Source: Brevundimonas sp. M20
Lineage (GTDB): Bacteria > Pseudomonadota > Alphaproteobacteria > Caulobacterales > Caulobacteraceae
Direction of reading: 5' to 3'
NCBI RefSeq assembly: GCF_006547065.1
Contig: NZ_CP041243.1
Span: 1,689,001-1,753,000, forward strand
Length of the DNA stretch: 64,000 bases
Part shown: positions 1-10,208 of the stretch, one piece after another
Layout: each line of letters opens with the position of its first letter
Position numbering within the stretch: position 1 is the first letter of the stretch
Translations under genes and position numbers: made by a program
Notes under the pieces: model-generated
Told to the model about the DNA's origin: nothing
Seen by the model: the letters and a program-made list of their open reading frames with translations, nothing else
The model's database searches: none

Positions 1-146
1 GCGAGCGTTTCCGGCATCGCACCTATGTGTCGGCGATCGCCGCCGGCGTGGTTTCGGGCTTCGGCCCGATGAGTTACGAACTGGCCGTCAAGGCCGCCCT
101 TGGACTGGTGCAGGAACGCAGCCTGTCCGAGGATCGTTCGCATTAA
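1..146 (+). CDS. aroQ: 3-dehydroquinate dehydratase, type II (3' end only)
   Basis: This is the last 47 codons of a gene whose start lies before the window; the reading frame enters at position 3 and ends with TAA at 144-146. The translated tail ([10 protein letters not shown], then [14 protein letters not shown]) matches the C-terminal helix region of type II dehydroquinases, which carry out the third step of the shikimate pathway. The stop lies 19 bases before accB. The aroQ-accB-accC order is common in Alphaproteobacteria. The active-site tyrosine and histidines would be upstream and cannot be checked. Confidence 0.85.
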   Translation, partial: ERFRHRTYVSAIAAGVVSGFGPMSYELAVKAALGLVQERSLSEDRSH

Positions 147-165
147 AGGACAGCAAGAGGCTCCC

Positions 166-660
166 ATGGCCGACCCGAAGAAGAACGAAGCCGAAATCGA
201 CGCGACCCTGGTGCGCCAGCTCGCCGACATCCTGAACGACACCGATCTGACCGAGATCGAGGTCGAGAAGGACGACCTGCGCATCCGCGTCGCCCGTGAA
301 GTGACGGTGGCCGCCGCCCCGGTGACCTATGCCGCCGCTCCGGCCCCGGTCGCCGCCGCGCCGGCCGCCGCCGCCGCTCCGGTCGCCATGGCCTCGGACC
401 CGGCCACCATCCTCGCCCGCTCGGGTGAAGAGGTGAAGTCGCCGATGGTCGGCACCGCCTATCTGCAAGCCTCGCCGGAAGCGCCGAAATTCGTCCAGCC
501 GGGCGACAAGGTGAAGAAGGGCCAGACCCTGCTGATCGTCGAAGCCATGAAGACGATGAACCCGATCCAGGCCCCGCGTGACGGCGTCGTGGCTGAAGTT
601 CTCGTCGGCGACGCCCAGCCGGTCGAGTTCGGCGAACCGCTCGTCCTGCTCGAGGCGTAA
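166..660 (+). CDS. accB: Acetyl-CoA carboxylase biotin carboxyl carrier protein
   Basis: A 164-residue carrier subunit of acetyl-CoA carboxylase, the first committed step of fatty-acid synthesis. Residues 10-45 are the acidic N-terminal helix, 45-75 an Ala/Pro-rich swinging linker, and about 85-164 the biotinyl domain. The biotinylation motif EAMKTM puts the modified lysine at residue 129. The ATG at 166 is chosen over an upstream in-frame start at 100 because MADPKKNEAEID looks like the family start and a purine-rich stretch (aaaggacagcaagagg) precedes it. The gene is followed after 3 bases by accC, its enzymatic partner, so the two are surely co-transcribed, probably with aroQ. Confidence 0.97.
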   Translation: MADPKKNEAEIDATLVRQLADILNDTDLTEIEVEKDDLRIRVAREVTVAAAPVTYAAAPAPVAAAPAAAAAPVAMASDPATILARSGEEVKSPMVGTAYLQASPEAPKFVQPGDKVKKGQTLLIVEAMKTMNPIQAPRDGVVAEVLVGDAQPVEFGEPLVLLEA

Positions 661-663
661 GCC

Positions 664-2016
<1,353 letters not shown>

Positions 2017-2023
2017 GATCGCG

Positions 2024-2719
2024 GTGGAGGAGCCGGGCTTCAGCGCCAGCGCCTCCTCCGGCCTTTTCGGGCCGGATGAATTGCTGAACTGCTATGCGAC
2101 GGGCGTCTTTCCCATGGGAGAGGCGCGTGATGATCCGCGCGTGTTTCTGGTCGAGCCGGACCAGCGCGGCGTGATCCCGCTGGACGGCTTTCACATCCCC
2201 ACACGTTTGCGAAAGACCGTGCGGGGCGAACCGTTCGAGGTGCGCGTCAGCACGGCGTTCGAGGCGGTGCTGGACGCCTGCGCCGCCGCCATGCCGGGGC
2301 GCGAGGACACCTGGATCAACGCCCCGATCCGGAGCCTGTATCTGGAGCTTCAGGCGCGCGGGAACGCCCATTCCATCGAGTGCTGGCGGGACGAGCGGCT
2401 GGTCGGCGGCCTGTACGGCGTGACGCTGGGCGGCGCCTTTTTCGGCGAGAGCATGTTCACGCGTGAGCGCGACGCGTCAAAGATCGCTCTGGTGCATCTG
2501 GTGGCGCGGCTGAAGCGCGGCGGCTGGCGGTTGCTGGACGCCCAGTTCCTGACCGAGCATCTGAGCCAGTTCGGCGCGCTGGAGACGCCGCAGGCCGCCT
2601 ATCTGAAACGTCTGAAAGCGGCGCTGCCGGTCAGGCCCAATACGCGATCGCTGTTCGAACCGATGACCGGCGCGGAGGCGATCTACTACGCCTTGCAGCC
2701 GACGATCCAGGCGTCGTAG
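2024..2719 (+). CDS. aat: Leucyl/phenylalanyl-tRNA--protein transferase
   Basis: A 231-residue N-end-rule enzyme that adds Leu or Phe from tRNA to proteins with N-terminal Lys or Arg, marking them for ClpAP degradation. Family hallmarks visible are LLNCYATGVFPMGE near residue 20, the CWRDERLVGGLYGVTLGGAFFGESMF core, and DAQFLTEHL followed by SQFGA. Translation appears to start at GTG 2024, 7 bases after accC. No closer ATG preserves the conserved N-terminus. The last 34 bases overlap the 3' end of the convergent DUF2155 gene, so the two stop regions are interlocked. Confidence 0.93.
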   Translation: MEEPGFSASASSGLFGPDELLNCYATGVFPMGEARDDPRVFLVEPDQRGVIPLDGFHIPTRLRKTVRGEPFEVRVSTAFEAVLDACAAAMPGREDTWINAPIRSLYLELQARGNAHSIECWRDERLVGGLYGVTLGGAFFGESMFTRERDASKIALVHLVARLKRGGWRLLDAQFLTEHLSQFGALETPQAAYLKRLKAALPVRPNTRSLFEPMTGAEAIYYALQPTIQAS

Positions 2720-3333
2720 ATCGGGTGTTGCAGGCCGCTGACGGCCGGCGACGAGGCGAACATCCAGCCCCGGAAAATCTGACGGGGAGGCGCGGGCTGG
2801 GTCGTGCCGCGCGGCTGGATGCTGACTTCCAGATAGGCGATCGAATCCTCGACCTGCTCGTCCGAGGCCGAAACCTCGCAGGCGCGGGCGGTGAAGATCA
2901 GGGAGCGCTGGAAGCGCACGGGGCGCCCGCCCACCTCGACCTCGAAACGCATGCGTTCGGTCGTGATCTTGTCGACGGCCTCGACGATGGCGATGCGACG
3001 GCGCTGGCGACGGCCCGGCGTGGCCGGTGGCTCGGCCTGAACCTCGGCGGTTTCGACGGCGGCCTCTTCCTCGGCGGCCTCTTCCTCGTCCGGGACTTCA
3101 GGCGTCACGGGCGTGGGCGCGGGCGGGGTGATGGCGACCGGAACGCTGGGCGCGGGCGCGGCTTCGGGAGCCGGTTCGGCGGGCGGGGTCTGCTGGCGGT
3201 TGAGATCCGCCGTGGTGTCCTGGATCGGACGGGCATCCTGCGGGATGTCGTTCAGCGCGGACGCCACGACGGCGCCGCCGGCGAGAATCGCCGCGGACGA
3301 CAGCCCCGCGAGAATGAGCCCCCGATGTTTCAT
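2686..3333 (-). CDS. DUF2155 domain-containing exported protein
   Basis: A 215-residue protein with an N-terminal membrane or signal segment (residues 5-25), a long Pro/Ala/Glu-rich linker (about 40-105) and a C-terminal DUF2155 domain (about 110-215) containing the ITTERMRFEVEVG and IFRGWMFASSPAVSGLQHPIYDAW stretches. The function of DUF2155 is not established. The gene is regularly found beside the NDUFA12 gene in Alphaproteobacteria. Its ATG overlaps the stop of the upstream NDUFA12 gene by 4 bases (3330-3333), which suggests translational coupling. Its 3' end overlaps aat by 34 bases on the opposite strand. Confidence 0.88.
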   Translation of the reverse strand: MKHRGLILAGLSSAAILAGGAVVASALNDIPQDARPIQDTTADLNRQQTPPAEPAPEAAPAPSVPVAITPPAPTPVTPEVPDEEEAAEEEAAVETAEVQAEPPATPGRRQRRRIAIVEAVDKITTERMRFEVEVGGRPVRFQRSLIFTARACEVSASDEQVEDSIAYLEVSIQPRGTTQPAPPRQIFRGWMFASSPAVSGLQHPIYDAWIVGCKA

Positions 3334-3722
3334 TCCGGCCGCCAGGCCTCGTAGTCGCCGGTGGCGGCGGGACGTTTGCCTTCAGCGGTCAGCGAGCCTT
3401 GCGGACGCCAGGCCATCGGGGTGCCGGTCAGGTTCGGCAGGTGATCCTTTTCCCACACGCGGCGCGGCAGCGGATGTTCGCTGGGCGCTTCGTCGTAGGT
3501 GTAGTGCAGCCATCCGTGCCAGTCCGGCGGCACCTTCGAGGCGTCGGCATAGCCGTTGTAGATCACCCAGCGCCGCTTGCGGCCGTCGTAGCTGACGGTG
3601 TCGCGCGACTGGTAATAGGTGTTGCCGAACTCATCGGTCCCGACCTTTTCGCCACGCTTGGCGATGGTGAAGAAGGTGCCGATGGTGGCGCCGCTGGTCC
3701 AACCGAAGATTCTGCCTAGCAC
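3330..3722 (-). CDS. NADH:ubiquinone oxidoreductase subunit NDUFA12 family protein
   Basis: About 130 residues of the accessory complex I subunit shared by alphaproteobacteria and mitochondria. Recognisable parts are [15 protein letters not shown] at the N-terminus, [39 protein letters not shown], and the [15 protein letters not shown] tail. It is expected to bind the membrane-facing side of complex I. A GTG start at 3722 is preferred because the family begins just before GRIFGW. An ATG at 3782 would add 20 unlike residues and has no better ribosome site. The 225 bases to the divergent gene at 3948 must hold both promoters, but no clear boxes were seen there. Confidence 0.9.
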   Translation of the reverse strand: MLGRIFGWTSGATIGTFFTIAKRGEKVGTDEFGNTYYQSRDTVSYDGRKRRWVIYNGYADASKVPPDWHGWLHYTYDEAPSEHPLPRRVWEKDHLPNLTGTPMAWRPQGSLTAEGKRPAATGDYEAWRPE

Positions 3723-3947
3723 GTCGGGAATTCCACTCGTCTGGTGTCGACCGGAACAGCCAGACGACAGCGGCGCGATCATAGAAACCGCGAAGGCCTA
3801 CGTCCAGCGCAACGCGGTCGGCCGCAAACTCAACATCTTGGGGGTAACCATGCCTCCGCATGCCAGATTTATTGCAGATCGCGGGTTTCCGTCGTTAACG
3901 TCGGCGAAAGCCGCCCAGAGACCTCCTCGAGACCGTCCAGAGACTCC

Positions 3948-6362
3948 ATGCGTCCCCTGCCCCGCTTCGCCACGCTCGCCGCCGCCGTTCGCCGATCCGT
4001 TCGCGAGATCGAGCAGGGCGGCCGCCTGATCGAGGCGATTGCGCCGGAGACCTGGTCTGATGCGCGGGTCGAGGCCTGGCTGGACTGGGCCGCCTCCGAA
4101 GGGCTGGCGCTGGACGGCGAGGATCCCATTATCCAGGCCGCCCACGGCTGGGCCGAACGGCATGCGCGGGATGCGGAAGAGGCCGCGGAACTGGCCGCCA
4201 CCCTGCGGCTGGGCCTCGCCACGCCCGCGCGCCCGCAGGCCGTGGCCGTCGGCGACGCCCTGAACCTGTCCGATCCGGGCGCGGCGCGCCTGGTCGCCGC
4301 CGAGACCGCGCGCCGCCGCGCCGGTCGCCTGTCCGCCGGCGCCGTGGACGCCTTGGCCGGGGCTCTGGCCGCCGTCAGTGAAGCCGTGAGCCGGTGCGAG
4401 GGTCCGCGCGGCGACTGCACCGATCCGAACCACAACCCCGCCCTCGCCCGCGCGGCCCTGAGCGCGCGCCGGGCGGGCGCTTCTGACGCCGACATCCTGC
4501 GGGCCATCGCGGGCGAATCATTCGAGGCGGCGCCCCTGCCCGCGGCGCCGGAAGCGCCCTGGCTGGCCGTGGCGGATCGCGCCCTGACCGCCTCGGGCGC
4601 GCCGGAGGCCGGGCTGGCCGCCGAGGGCGCGCTGGACGGCGATCTGGTCCTGACCTTCGACCCGGAAACCGCCGAACGCCTCAGCGAGACGGCGCGCGGC
4701 CGCGCGGTTCTGATCAGCCTGACGGCCCTGCGCGATCTGACCGGCGAAGGCTTTGACGGCGCGCTGGCGGACCTGACGCGCCTGTGGACCGGCGTGCTGT
4801 CGGGCGCGGCGGGCGGACCGGTCTCGATCGGTCTGGCGGACCTGGGTGATCTGGTGCTCTGCGAAGGGGCGGCCGCGCCTCTGGACCGCGTCTCGGCGCT
4901 GGCGCGCCTGATCACGGAGGCCGCCGCGGGCCCGGTCAGCCTGTTCGTCGCGGACGCCGAGGCCATGCTGAGGCTGGGCGCGTCACCCCTGACGGCGCCG
5001 GATCGCTTCGAGACCGCCGACGCCGAGACGGCGGTGCGGCTGCGTCCCTCGATGGCGGCGGCGCTGGAGGCGGCGGGGGCTGATCTTGAGGCGGCGGAAC
5101 GCCACCTGCTGGGACGGCGGACGCTGGTGCAGGCGCCGGGCGTCGATCACGCGGCCCTGCGCGCCCACGGCTTCACCGAGGTGGAGCTGGAAGGGATCGA
5201 ACTGGCGCTCGCGGTCGTGGATCGCCTGGAGGACGCCTTCCGGGCCCCGGTTCTGGATGCGGGCTTCCTGCGTGACGTGCTGGGCATTGAGGACGAGGCC
5301 GAGGTCGATCTGCTGGCCCATCTCGGCTTCGCGCCGGAAGATATTGAGGCAGCTGGCCTTTATGTGTTCGGCGCGGGCGATCTGACAGGCTGGACCGGCG
5401 CGCCGGAGGGGCTGGCGGAGGTTCTGGCCGCCCCTCGCGGGTTCGAGGCGGCGCTGCGGGCGAGGCTGGAGCCGTTCAGCGCCACCCCCGATCTGACGCC
5501 GAAGCCGCTGGAGTGGAACGCGACCCCGGTCCAGACCGCGCGTCTGCTGGCCGACGCCGCGCGGGAGGGCCGTCGCGCTGTTCGCCTGCTGCGCACCGAG
5601 CCGCCCGCCGGGCCGCTGCTCGACCTGCCCGAAAGCGCCGGACAGGAGCGCGAACGCCGCCGCGAGCCGGAGGTGAAGCCCGTCGAACGCGTGATCGAGA
5701 AGGTGGTCGAGCGCGACCGCACCCGCCGCAAGCTGCCGGACCGTCGCAAGGGCTACATCCAGAAGGCCGCCGTGGGCGGGCACAAGGTCTATATCCACAC
5801 CGGCGAGTACGAAGACGGCGAACTGGGTGAAATCTTCATCGACATGCACAAGGAAGGCGCCGCCTTCCGCTCGCTGATGAACAATTTCGCCATCGCGATC
5901 TCGATCGGGCTTCAATACGGCGTGCCGCTGGACGAGTTCGTGGACGCCTTCGTGTTCACCCGGTTCGAGCCGGCCGGACGGGTCACGGGCAATGACTCGA
6001 TCAAGTCGGCGACCTCGATCCTCGACTACATCTTCCGGGAGCTGGGCGTGTCCTATCTGGACCGGCAGGAGCTGGCCAACGCCGATGCCGGGGCCGGCGA
6101 CGGGCTGGGCGGGGCCAATGACGGCGAGGCGCCCGAAGCCGTGCCCGCCGCCCGCTTCATCTCCAAGGGCTTCGCCCGCGGCGCCGCGCCGGACAATCTG
6201 GTCGTCCTGCCGTTCGGGCAGAAGAAGGAGGCGGCGGAGCCGTCCACCCGGACCGTCAGCGAGGCGGTGGCCTGTCCCGCCTGCGGTGATCTGGCGCTGC
6301 AACAGCGTGGCGCGGGCTGGGTTTGCGACACCTGCGGCGCATCGCCGTCGATGCAGGGTTAA
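3948..6362 (+). CDS. NrdJ-derived TSCPD/zinc-ribbon protein lacking a ribonucleotide reductase core
   Basis: An 804-residue Ala-rich protein. From about residue 593 it reads as the end of an adenosylcobalamin-dependent (class II) ribonucleotide reductase: [55 protein letters not shown] and [19 protein letters not shown] form the TSCPD region. A zinc ribbon with Cys776, Cys779, Cys793 and Cys796 closes the protein. The first 590 residues carry only faint echoes of NrdJ (for example [17 protein letters not shown] and [12 protein letters not shown]) and no NPCSE-type active-site motif; the three cysteines there are not in catalytic contexts. I infer an eroded or repurposed NrdJ paralogue that cannot reduce ribonucleotides. 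The ATG at 3948 is chosen because the sequence before it is not protein-like. Confidence 0.75.
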   Translation: MRPLPRFATLAAAVRRSVREIEQGGRLIEAIAPETWSDARVEAWLDWAASEGLALDGEDPIIQAAHGWAERHARDAEEAAELAATLRLGLATPARPQAVAVGDALNLSDPGAARLVAAETARRRAGRLSAGAVDALAGALAAVSEAVSRCEGPRGDCTDPNHNPALARAALSARRAGASDADILRAIAGESFEAAPLPAAPEAPWLAVADRALTASGAPEAGLAAEGALDGDLVLTFDPETAERLSETARGRAVLISLTALRDLTGEGFDGALADLTRLWTGVLSGAAGGPVSIGLADLGDLVLCEGAAAPLDRVSALARLITEAAAGPVSLFVADAEAMLRLGASPLTAPDRFETADAETAVRLRPSMAAALEAAGADLEAAERHLLGRRTLVQAPGVDHAALRAHGFTEVELEGIELALAVVDRLEDAFRAPVLDAGFLRDVLGIEDEAEVDLLAHLGFAPEDIEAAGLYVFGAGDLTGWTGAPEGLAEVLAAPRGFEAALRARLEPFSATPDLTPKPLEWNATPVQTARLLADAAREGRRAVRLLRTEPPAGPLLDLPESAGQERERRREPEVKPVERVIEKVVERDRTRRKLPDRRKGYIQKAAVGGHKVYIHTGEYEDGELGEIFIDMHKEGAAFRSLMNNFAIAISIGLQYGVPLDEFVDAFVFTRFEPAGRVTGNDSIKSATSILDYIFRELGVSYLDRQELANADAGAGDGLGGANDGEAPEAVPAARFISKGFARGAAPDNLVVLPFGQKKEAAEPSTRTVSEAVACPACGDLALQQRGAGWVCDTCGASPSMQG

Positions 6363-6414
6363 TCAACGAATTGCTGTCAGGCTTGGATCGCCCACCCGAG
6401 CGCCGGAGCCTGAG

Positions 6415-6912
6415 ATGAAGCTGTTCCCGACCCCTTCCGCCCTGGCGATCGTCCTGTCGGTCGCCCTCGCCTCGCCCGCGCTGGCCCAGAACGCCGGGCA
6501 GATCGCCAGCGTCCAGCGCGGCGGGAACTGCCCGGGCTGCAACCTGTTCCAGGCGCCGCTGTCGGGGCTGGAGCGCAGCGGACTGAACCTGACCGGGGCG
6601 CGTCTGCGTCAGGCCGACCTGAGCCTGAGCGTGATGAACCGGACCCGTTTCACCAACGCCGACCTGCGCGACGTGGAAGCCTATGGCGGGGTCTTCTCCA
6701 GCTCGAATTTCTCGGGCGCGAATCTGACCAACGCCAGCTTCGTCGGCGCCTATCTGGACGGCTCATCCTTCGGGGGCGCGACCCTGAGCGGAGCCAACTT
6801 CTCCGGGGCCTCGCTGGAGCGGGCGACCGGGCTCACGCAGGCGCGCCTGAACCAGGCCTGCGGCGACGAGGCGACCCGGCTGCCGCGCGGCCTGTCCATT
6901 CCCCGCTGCTGA
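6415..6912 (+). CDS. Exported pentapeptide-repeat protein (small)
   Basis: 165 residues with a clear signal peptide (cleavage expected after SPALA, residue 24). Residues 45-150 consist of A(D/N)LxX pentapeptides that should fold as a right-handed quadrilateral beta-helix. The repeats are bracketed by a cysteine pair (NCPGC) before the helix and an ACGDEATRLPRGLSIPRC tail after it. The same brackets occur in the next gene, so the two are tandem paralogues of different length. The function is unknown; an export signal and disulphide-capped helix suggest a periplasmic or surface structural role. ATG 6415 follows a short purine run. Confidence 0.85.
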   Translation: MKLFPTPSALAIVLSVALASPALAQNAGQIASVQRGGNCPGCNLFQAPLSGLERSGLNLTGARLRQADLSLSVMNRTRFTNADLRDVEAYGGVFSSSNFSGANLTNASFVGAYLDGSSFGGATLSGANFSGASLERATGLTQARLNQACGDEATRLPRGLSIPRC

Positions 6913-6975
6913 TCGGCCACTGACGTTACGGCGATTTAAGTAGGGTTCTTGGGGGTTTGGCGGCATGAAGGTCAT

Positions 6976-7896
6976 GTGAGACAGATCGCCTTCCCCATCC
7001 TCCGTCGCCTCAAGGCCCCCGGCATCGCCGGTGGAGCTCTGGCCGCCGCCCTGTGCGCGGCGTCGCCGGCGGCCGCGGAAATCAACATCCAGTTCCAGGA
7101 GCGCGGCGACGTCGCGCGGATGGTGTCGCTGGGTGGGTCCTGCAACCGTTGTGAATTGTCGGGACGCGATCTGACCGGCGCGGCCTTCACCGGCGCCAGC
7201 TTCACCAACGCCACCCTCGTGGGCGCCAATCTGCGCGGCGCCGAGCTGGTGGGCTCGAACTTCTCGGGCAGCGATTTCAGCCGCGCCAATCTGAGCGGCG
7301 CCGAGCTGGTCGGCGCCAACTTCACCGGCGCGAACTTCAGCAACGCGGAAATGGCGGGCGTGTCGGCCATGGGGGCGACCCTGGTGCGGGCCCGCATGGA
7401 ACGGATCAGCGCCACCGGCGGTGAGTTCAGCGGCGCCAATATGAACGGCGCGATCCTCACCGGCGGCGGGTTCAACGGCGCCGAGTTGAGCGCGGCGACC
7501 CTCGCCAATGTCAGCGCCCGGACCGCCAACTTCAGCAATGCCGAACTGAATGTAGCGAACCTGTCCAACGGCGACTTCCGCAGCGCCTCGTTCCGGGATG
7601 CGGAGCTGAACGGCGCGCGGCTGACCGGCGGGCGGTTCGACGGCGCTAACTTCACCGGCGCTGAGCTGAACCGGGCGGACATCCGGGGCGCGGACCTGTC
7701 GGGCGTGCGCGGGCTGACGCAGGAGAGTGTCGGTCGGGCCTGCGGCGACGCCAACACCCGTCTGCCCGGCGGCCTGACCGCCCGCACCTGTCGTGGCGTG
7801 GGCTCGATCCGGATCGCGCCTCCGGCCCCGCCCGCGCCTCCGGCCAGCCCCACACCGCCCCGGGTGCGCAATTTCGTGGTCGCCGGCGGCAACTGA
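6976..7896 (+). CDS. Exported pentapeptide-repeat protein (large)
   Basis: 306 residues: a signal peptide with a basic start (RQIAFPILRRLK) and cleavage expected after ASPAAA, a GGSCNRC cysteine pair, about 200 residues of pentapeptide repeats of the ANFSGAEL type, an ACGDANTRLPGGL...RTC cap, and a Pro/Ala-rich tail (PPAPPAPPASPTPP). GTG 6976 is chosen because gaagg lies just ahead and the signal peptide begins there. A TTG at 6949 would add nine residues. It is the longer paralogue of the gene ending at 6912, 63 bases upstream, and is followed by a strong terminator. Its molecular function is unknown. Confidence 0.85.
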   Translation: MRQIAFPILRRLKAPGIAGGALAAALCAASPAAAEINIQFQERGDVARMVSLGGSCNRCELSGRDLTGAAFTGASFTNATLVGANLRGAELVGSNFSGSDFSRANLSGAELVGANFTGANFSNAEMAGVSAMGATLVRARMERISATGGEFSGANMNGAILTGGGFNGAELSAATLANVSARTANFSNAELNVANLSNGDFRSASFRDAELNGARLTGGRFDGANFTGAELNRADIRGADLSGVRGLTQESVGRACGDANTRLPGGLTARTCRGVGSIRIAPPAPPAPPASPTPPRVRNFVVAGGN

Positions 7897-7902
7897 TCCA
7901 GC

Positions 7903-7936
7903 AAAAAGGCCCCCGTCAGAGACGAGGGCCTTTTTT
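7903..7936. terminator. Bidirectional rho-independent terminator
   Basis: A hairpin with near-perfect 12-base arms (one mismatch) and a short AGAG-type loop is flanked by a run of A on the left and a run of T on the right, so it can stop transcription from both directions. It lies between the convergent pentapeptide-repeat gene (ends 7896) and aspS (ends 7978). Confidence 0.9.
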
Positions 7937-7977
7937 CCTGTCTCCGGAGACTGGCTCCGAGATCAGACCTTGAGGGC

Positions 7978-9810
7978 CTAGACCTTGATGGGCAGGGCCG
8001 TGCGGATGTGGACGTCCTTCAGCTGACGCTCCTGCGCCTCGGTCGGGGCGTTCATCAGCAGATCCTCGCCCTGCTGGTTCAGCGGGAAGGCGATGACTTC
8101 GCGGATGGCGGTTTCACCGGCCAGCAGCATGACGATACGGTCGATGCCGGGGGCCAGACCGCCGTGCGGCGGCGCGCCGTAGCGGAAGGCGTTGAGCATG
8201 CCGCCGAACTGCTCCTCGACGACCGAGCTGTCGTAGCCGGCGATGTTGAAGGCCTTGAGCATGATCTCGGCCTTGTGGTTCCGGATCGCGCCCGAGCACA
8301 GCTCATAACCGTTGCAGACGATGTCGTACTGGTAGGCGCGGATGGTCAGCGGATCCTGCGTCTCCAGAGCCTCCAGACCGCCCTGCGGCATCGAGAACGG
8401 GTTGTGCGAGAAGTCGACCTTCTTCTCTTCCTCCGACCACTCGAACATCGGGAAATCGACGATCCAGCAGAATTTGAACTGGTTCTCGTCGATCAGCTTC
8501 AGCTCCGTACCCACGCGGGTGCGGGCCAGACCGGCGAATTTGGCGAAGACCGACGGCTGGCCGGCGGCGAAGAAGGCGGCGTCGCCCTGACCCAGACCCA
8601 GCGCGGTCATCAGGGCCTCGGTCGGCTCCTGACCCAGGTTCTTGGCGATCGGCCCGCCCCAGGCGTTCTGGTCGTCCGACCAGAAGATGTAGCCGAGACC
8701 CGGCTGGCCCTCGCCCTGCGCCCACGAGTTCATGCGGTCGCAGAAGGCGCGCGAGCCGCCGGTCGGGGCCGGGATAGCCCACACGGCGTTCTTCTCGTCG
8801 GCGCCGAGGATCTTGTTGAACAGGCCGAAGCCGCCGTCGCGGAAATGCTCCGAGACGTCCTGCATCTTGATGGGGTTGCGGGTGTCCGGCTTGTCGGTGC
8901 CGTACCAGGCCATCGACTGGGCGTAGGTCAGGCGCTCGAACCCGGCGTGCTCGAACTGCTCGCCGAAGTCATTGGTGAAGGTGTGCTTGCCGTTGATCGG
9001 GGACACCGGCTTGCCGTCGGCGAACTCCTCGAACACGCCGTGCATGACGGGTTCGATAGCCGCGAAGACATCTTCCTGGGTGACGAAGCTCATCTCGACG
9101 TCGAGCTGGTAGAACTCCAGCGAACGGTCAGCGCGCAGGTCCTCATCGCGGAAGCAGGGCGCGATCTGGAAATAGCGGTCGAAGCCGGAGACCATGAGCA
9201 GTTGCTTGAACTGCTGCGGGGCCTGCGGCAGGGCGTAGAACTTGCCCGGGTGCAGGCGCGACGGGACCAGGAAGTCGCGCGCGCCTTCGGGCGAGGACGC
9301 CGTCAGGATCGGGGTCTGATACTCAAGGAAGCCCTGACCGACCATGCGTTGGCGGATCGAGGAGATCACCTTCGAGCGCAGGACGATGTTCCTGTGCAGA
9401 CGCTCGCGACGCAGGTCGAGGAAGCGGTTCTGCAGGCGGATGTCCTCCGGATACTCCTGATCGCCGAAGACCGGCATCGGCAGTTCCGCGGCTTCCGACA
9501 GAACCTCGATGCCCGCGACGCGAACCTCGATCTCGCCGGTCGGCAGGTTGGGGTTCACGACCGAGGCGTCACGGGCGATGACCTCGCCGTCGACGCGGAT
9601 CACGCTCTCGGCGCGCAGGCGCTCGACCAGATCGAAGCCCGGGGTTTCCGGGTGCAGGACCAGCTGGGTCAGGCCGTAGTGGTCGCGCAGGTCGACGAAC
9701 AGAAGGCCGCCGTGATCGCGCTTGCGGTGCACCCAGCCCGACAGGCGGACATTGGCGCCGGCGTCGGTCAAACGGAGGGCGCCGCAGGTGTGGGAGCGAT
9801 AGGCGTGCAT
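7978..9810 (-). CDS. aspS: Aspartate--tRNA ligase (aspartyl-tRNA synthetase, probably non-discriminating)
   Basis: 610 residues, the bacterial class IIb length: an N-terminal OB anticodon-binding domain ([20 protein letters not shown]), the catalytic core with motif 2 ([20 protein letters not shown]), an inserted GAD domain and motif 3 ([14 protein letters not shown]). The histidine in RDHGG of the OB domain corresponds to the residue linked to non-discriminating AspRS in Pseudomonas (E. coli has Leu there). With gatCAB also in this window, this suggests Asp-tRNAAsn is made and then amidated. The ATG at 9810 is used; an in-frame extension to 9891 is not conserved-looking. Confidence 0.96.
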   Translation of the reverse strand: MHAYRSHTCGALRLTDAGANVRLSGWVHRKRDHGGLLFVDLRDHYGLTQLVLHPETPGFDLVERLRAESVIRVDGEVIARDASVVNPNLPTGEIEVRVAGIEVLSEAAELPMPVFGDQEYPEDIRLQNRFLDLRRERLHRNIVLRSKVISSIRQRMVGQGFLEYQTPILTASSPEGARDFLVPSRLHPGKFYALPQAPQQFKQLLMVSGFDRYFQIAPCFRDEDLRADRSLEFYQLDVEMSFVTQEDVFAAIEPVMHGVFEEFADGKPVSPINGKHTFTNDFGEQFEHAGFERLTYAQSMAWYGTDKPDTRNPIKMQDVSEHFRDGGFGLFNKILGADEKNAVWAIPAPTGGSRAFCDRMNSWAQGEGQPGLGYIFWSDDQNAWGGPIAKNLGQEPTEALMTALGLGQGDAAFFAAGQPSVFAKFAGLARTRVGTELKLIDENQFKFCWIVDFPMFEWSEEEKKVDFSHNPFSMPQGGLEALETQDPLTIRAYQYDIVCNGYELCSGAIRNHKAEIMLKAFNIAGYDSSVVEEQFGGMLNAFRYGAPPHGGLAPGIDRIVMLLAGETAIREVIAFPLNQQGEDLLMNAPTEAQERQLKDVHIRTALPIKV

Positions 9811-9938
9811 GGTCGGTTCGTTCTGGATTCGGGCCCGCGAGGGGCGGAATTCGGGAGGGCGGAAAGGCGCATCATCCCCCCTGAAAGTCAAGGTGGGAGG
9901 CGGGTTGCGGAGGGGGCGGCCTGGCCGCTCTCCCTGTC

Positions 9939-10097
9939 TGCTATCGTCATCCCGGGGGCGCGAAGCGAACCCCGGGACCCAACGGCGCGCGAGAGCGCGT
10001 AACTATCGGGAGCGCTAGCGCCCGACTGTCTGGGTTCGGTTTTTCGCCGCCGTCGCGGCGCCGCTGGGTCCCGGCCTTCGCCGGGATGACGATAGCA
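9939..10097. repeat. Nested inverted-repeat element in a divergent promoter region
   Basis: The 398 bases between aspS and hdaA (9811-10208) contain no gene but hold this 159-base element. Its outer arms, tgctatcgtcatcccgg at 9939-9955 and its exact complement at 10081-10097, are 17-base perfect inverted repeats. Just inside lies a second pair, gggacccaacggcgc against gcgccgctgggtccc, with one mismatch. The GTCATCCCGG...CCGGGATGAC ends resemble dispersed palindromic elements seen in many alphaproteobacterial genomes. There is no transposase gene, so it would be non-autonomous. No target-site duplication was obvious. Confidence 0.75.
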
Positions 10098-10208
10098 GTT
10101 GAAAACAAGGGCCGCTCCGCTCCACCGATCCACAGACCGCGCCGTTCCGTCCACGGACGAAGACCACGACGCAGTCGCCGACGCCGCGCATCTGCTATGG
10201 TGAACGCG

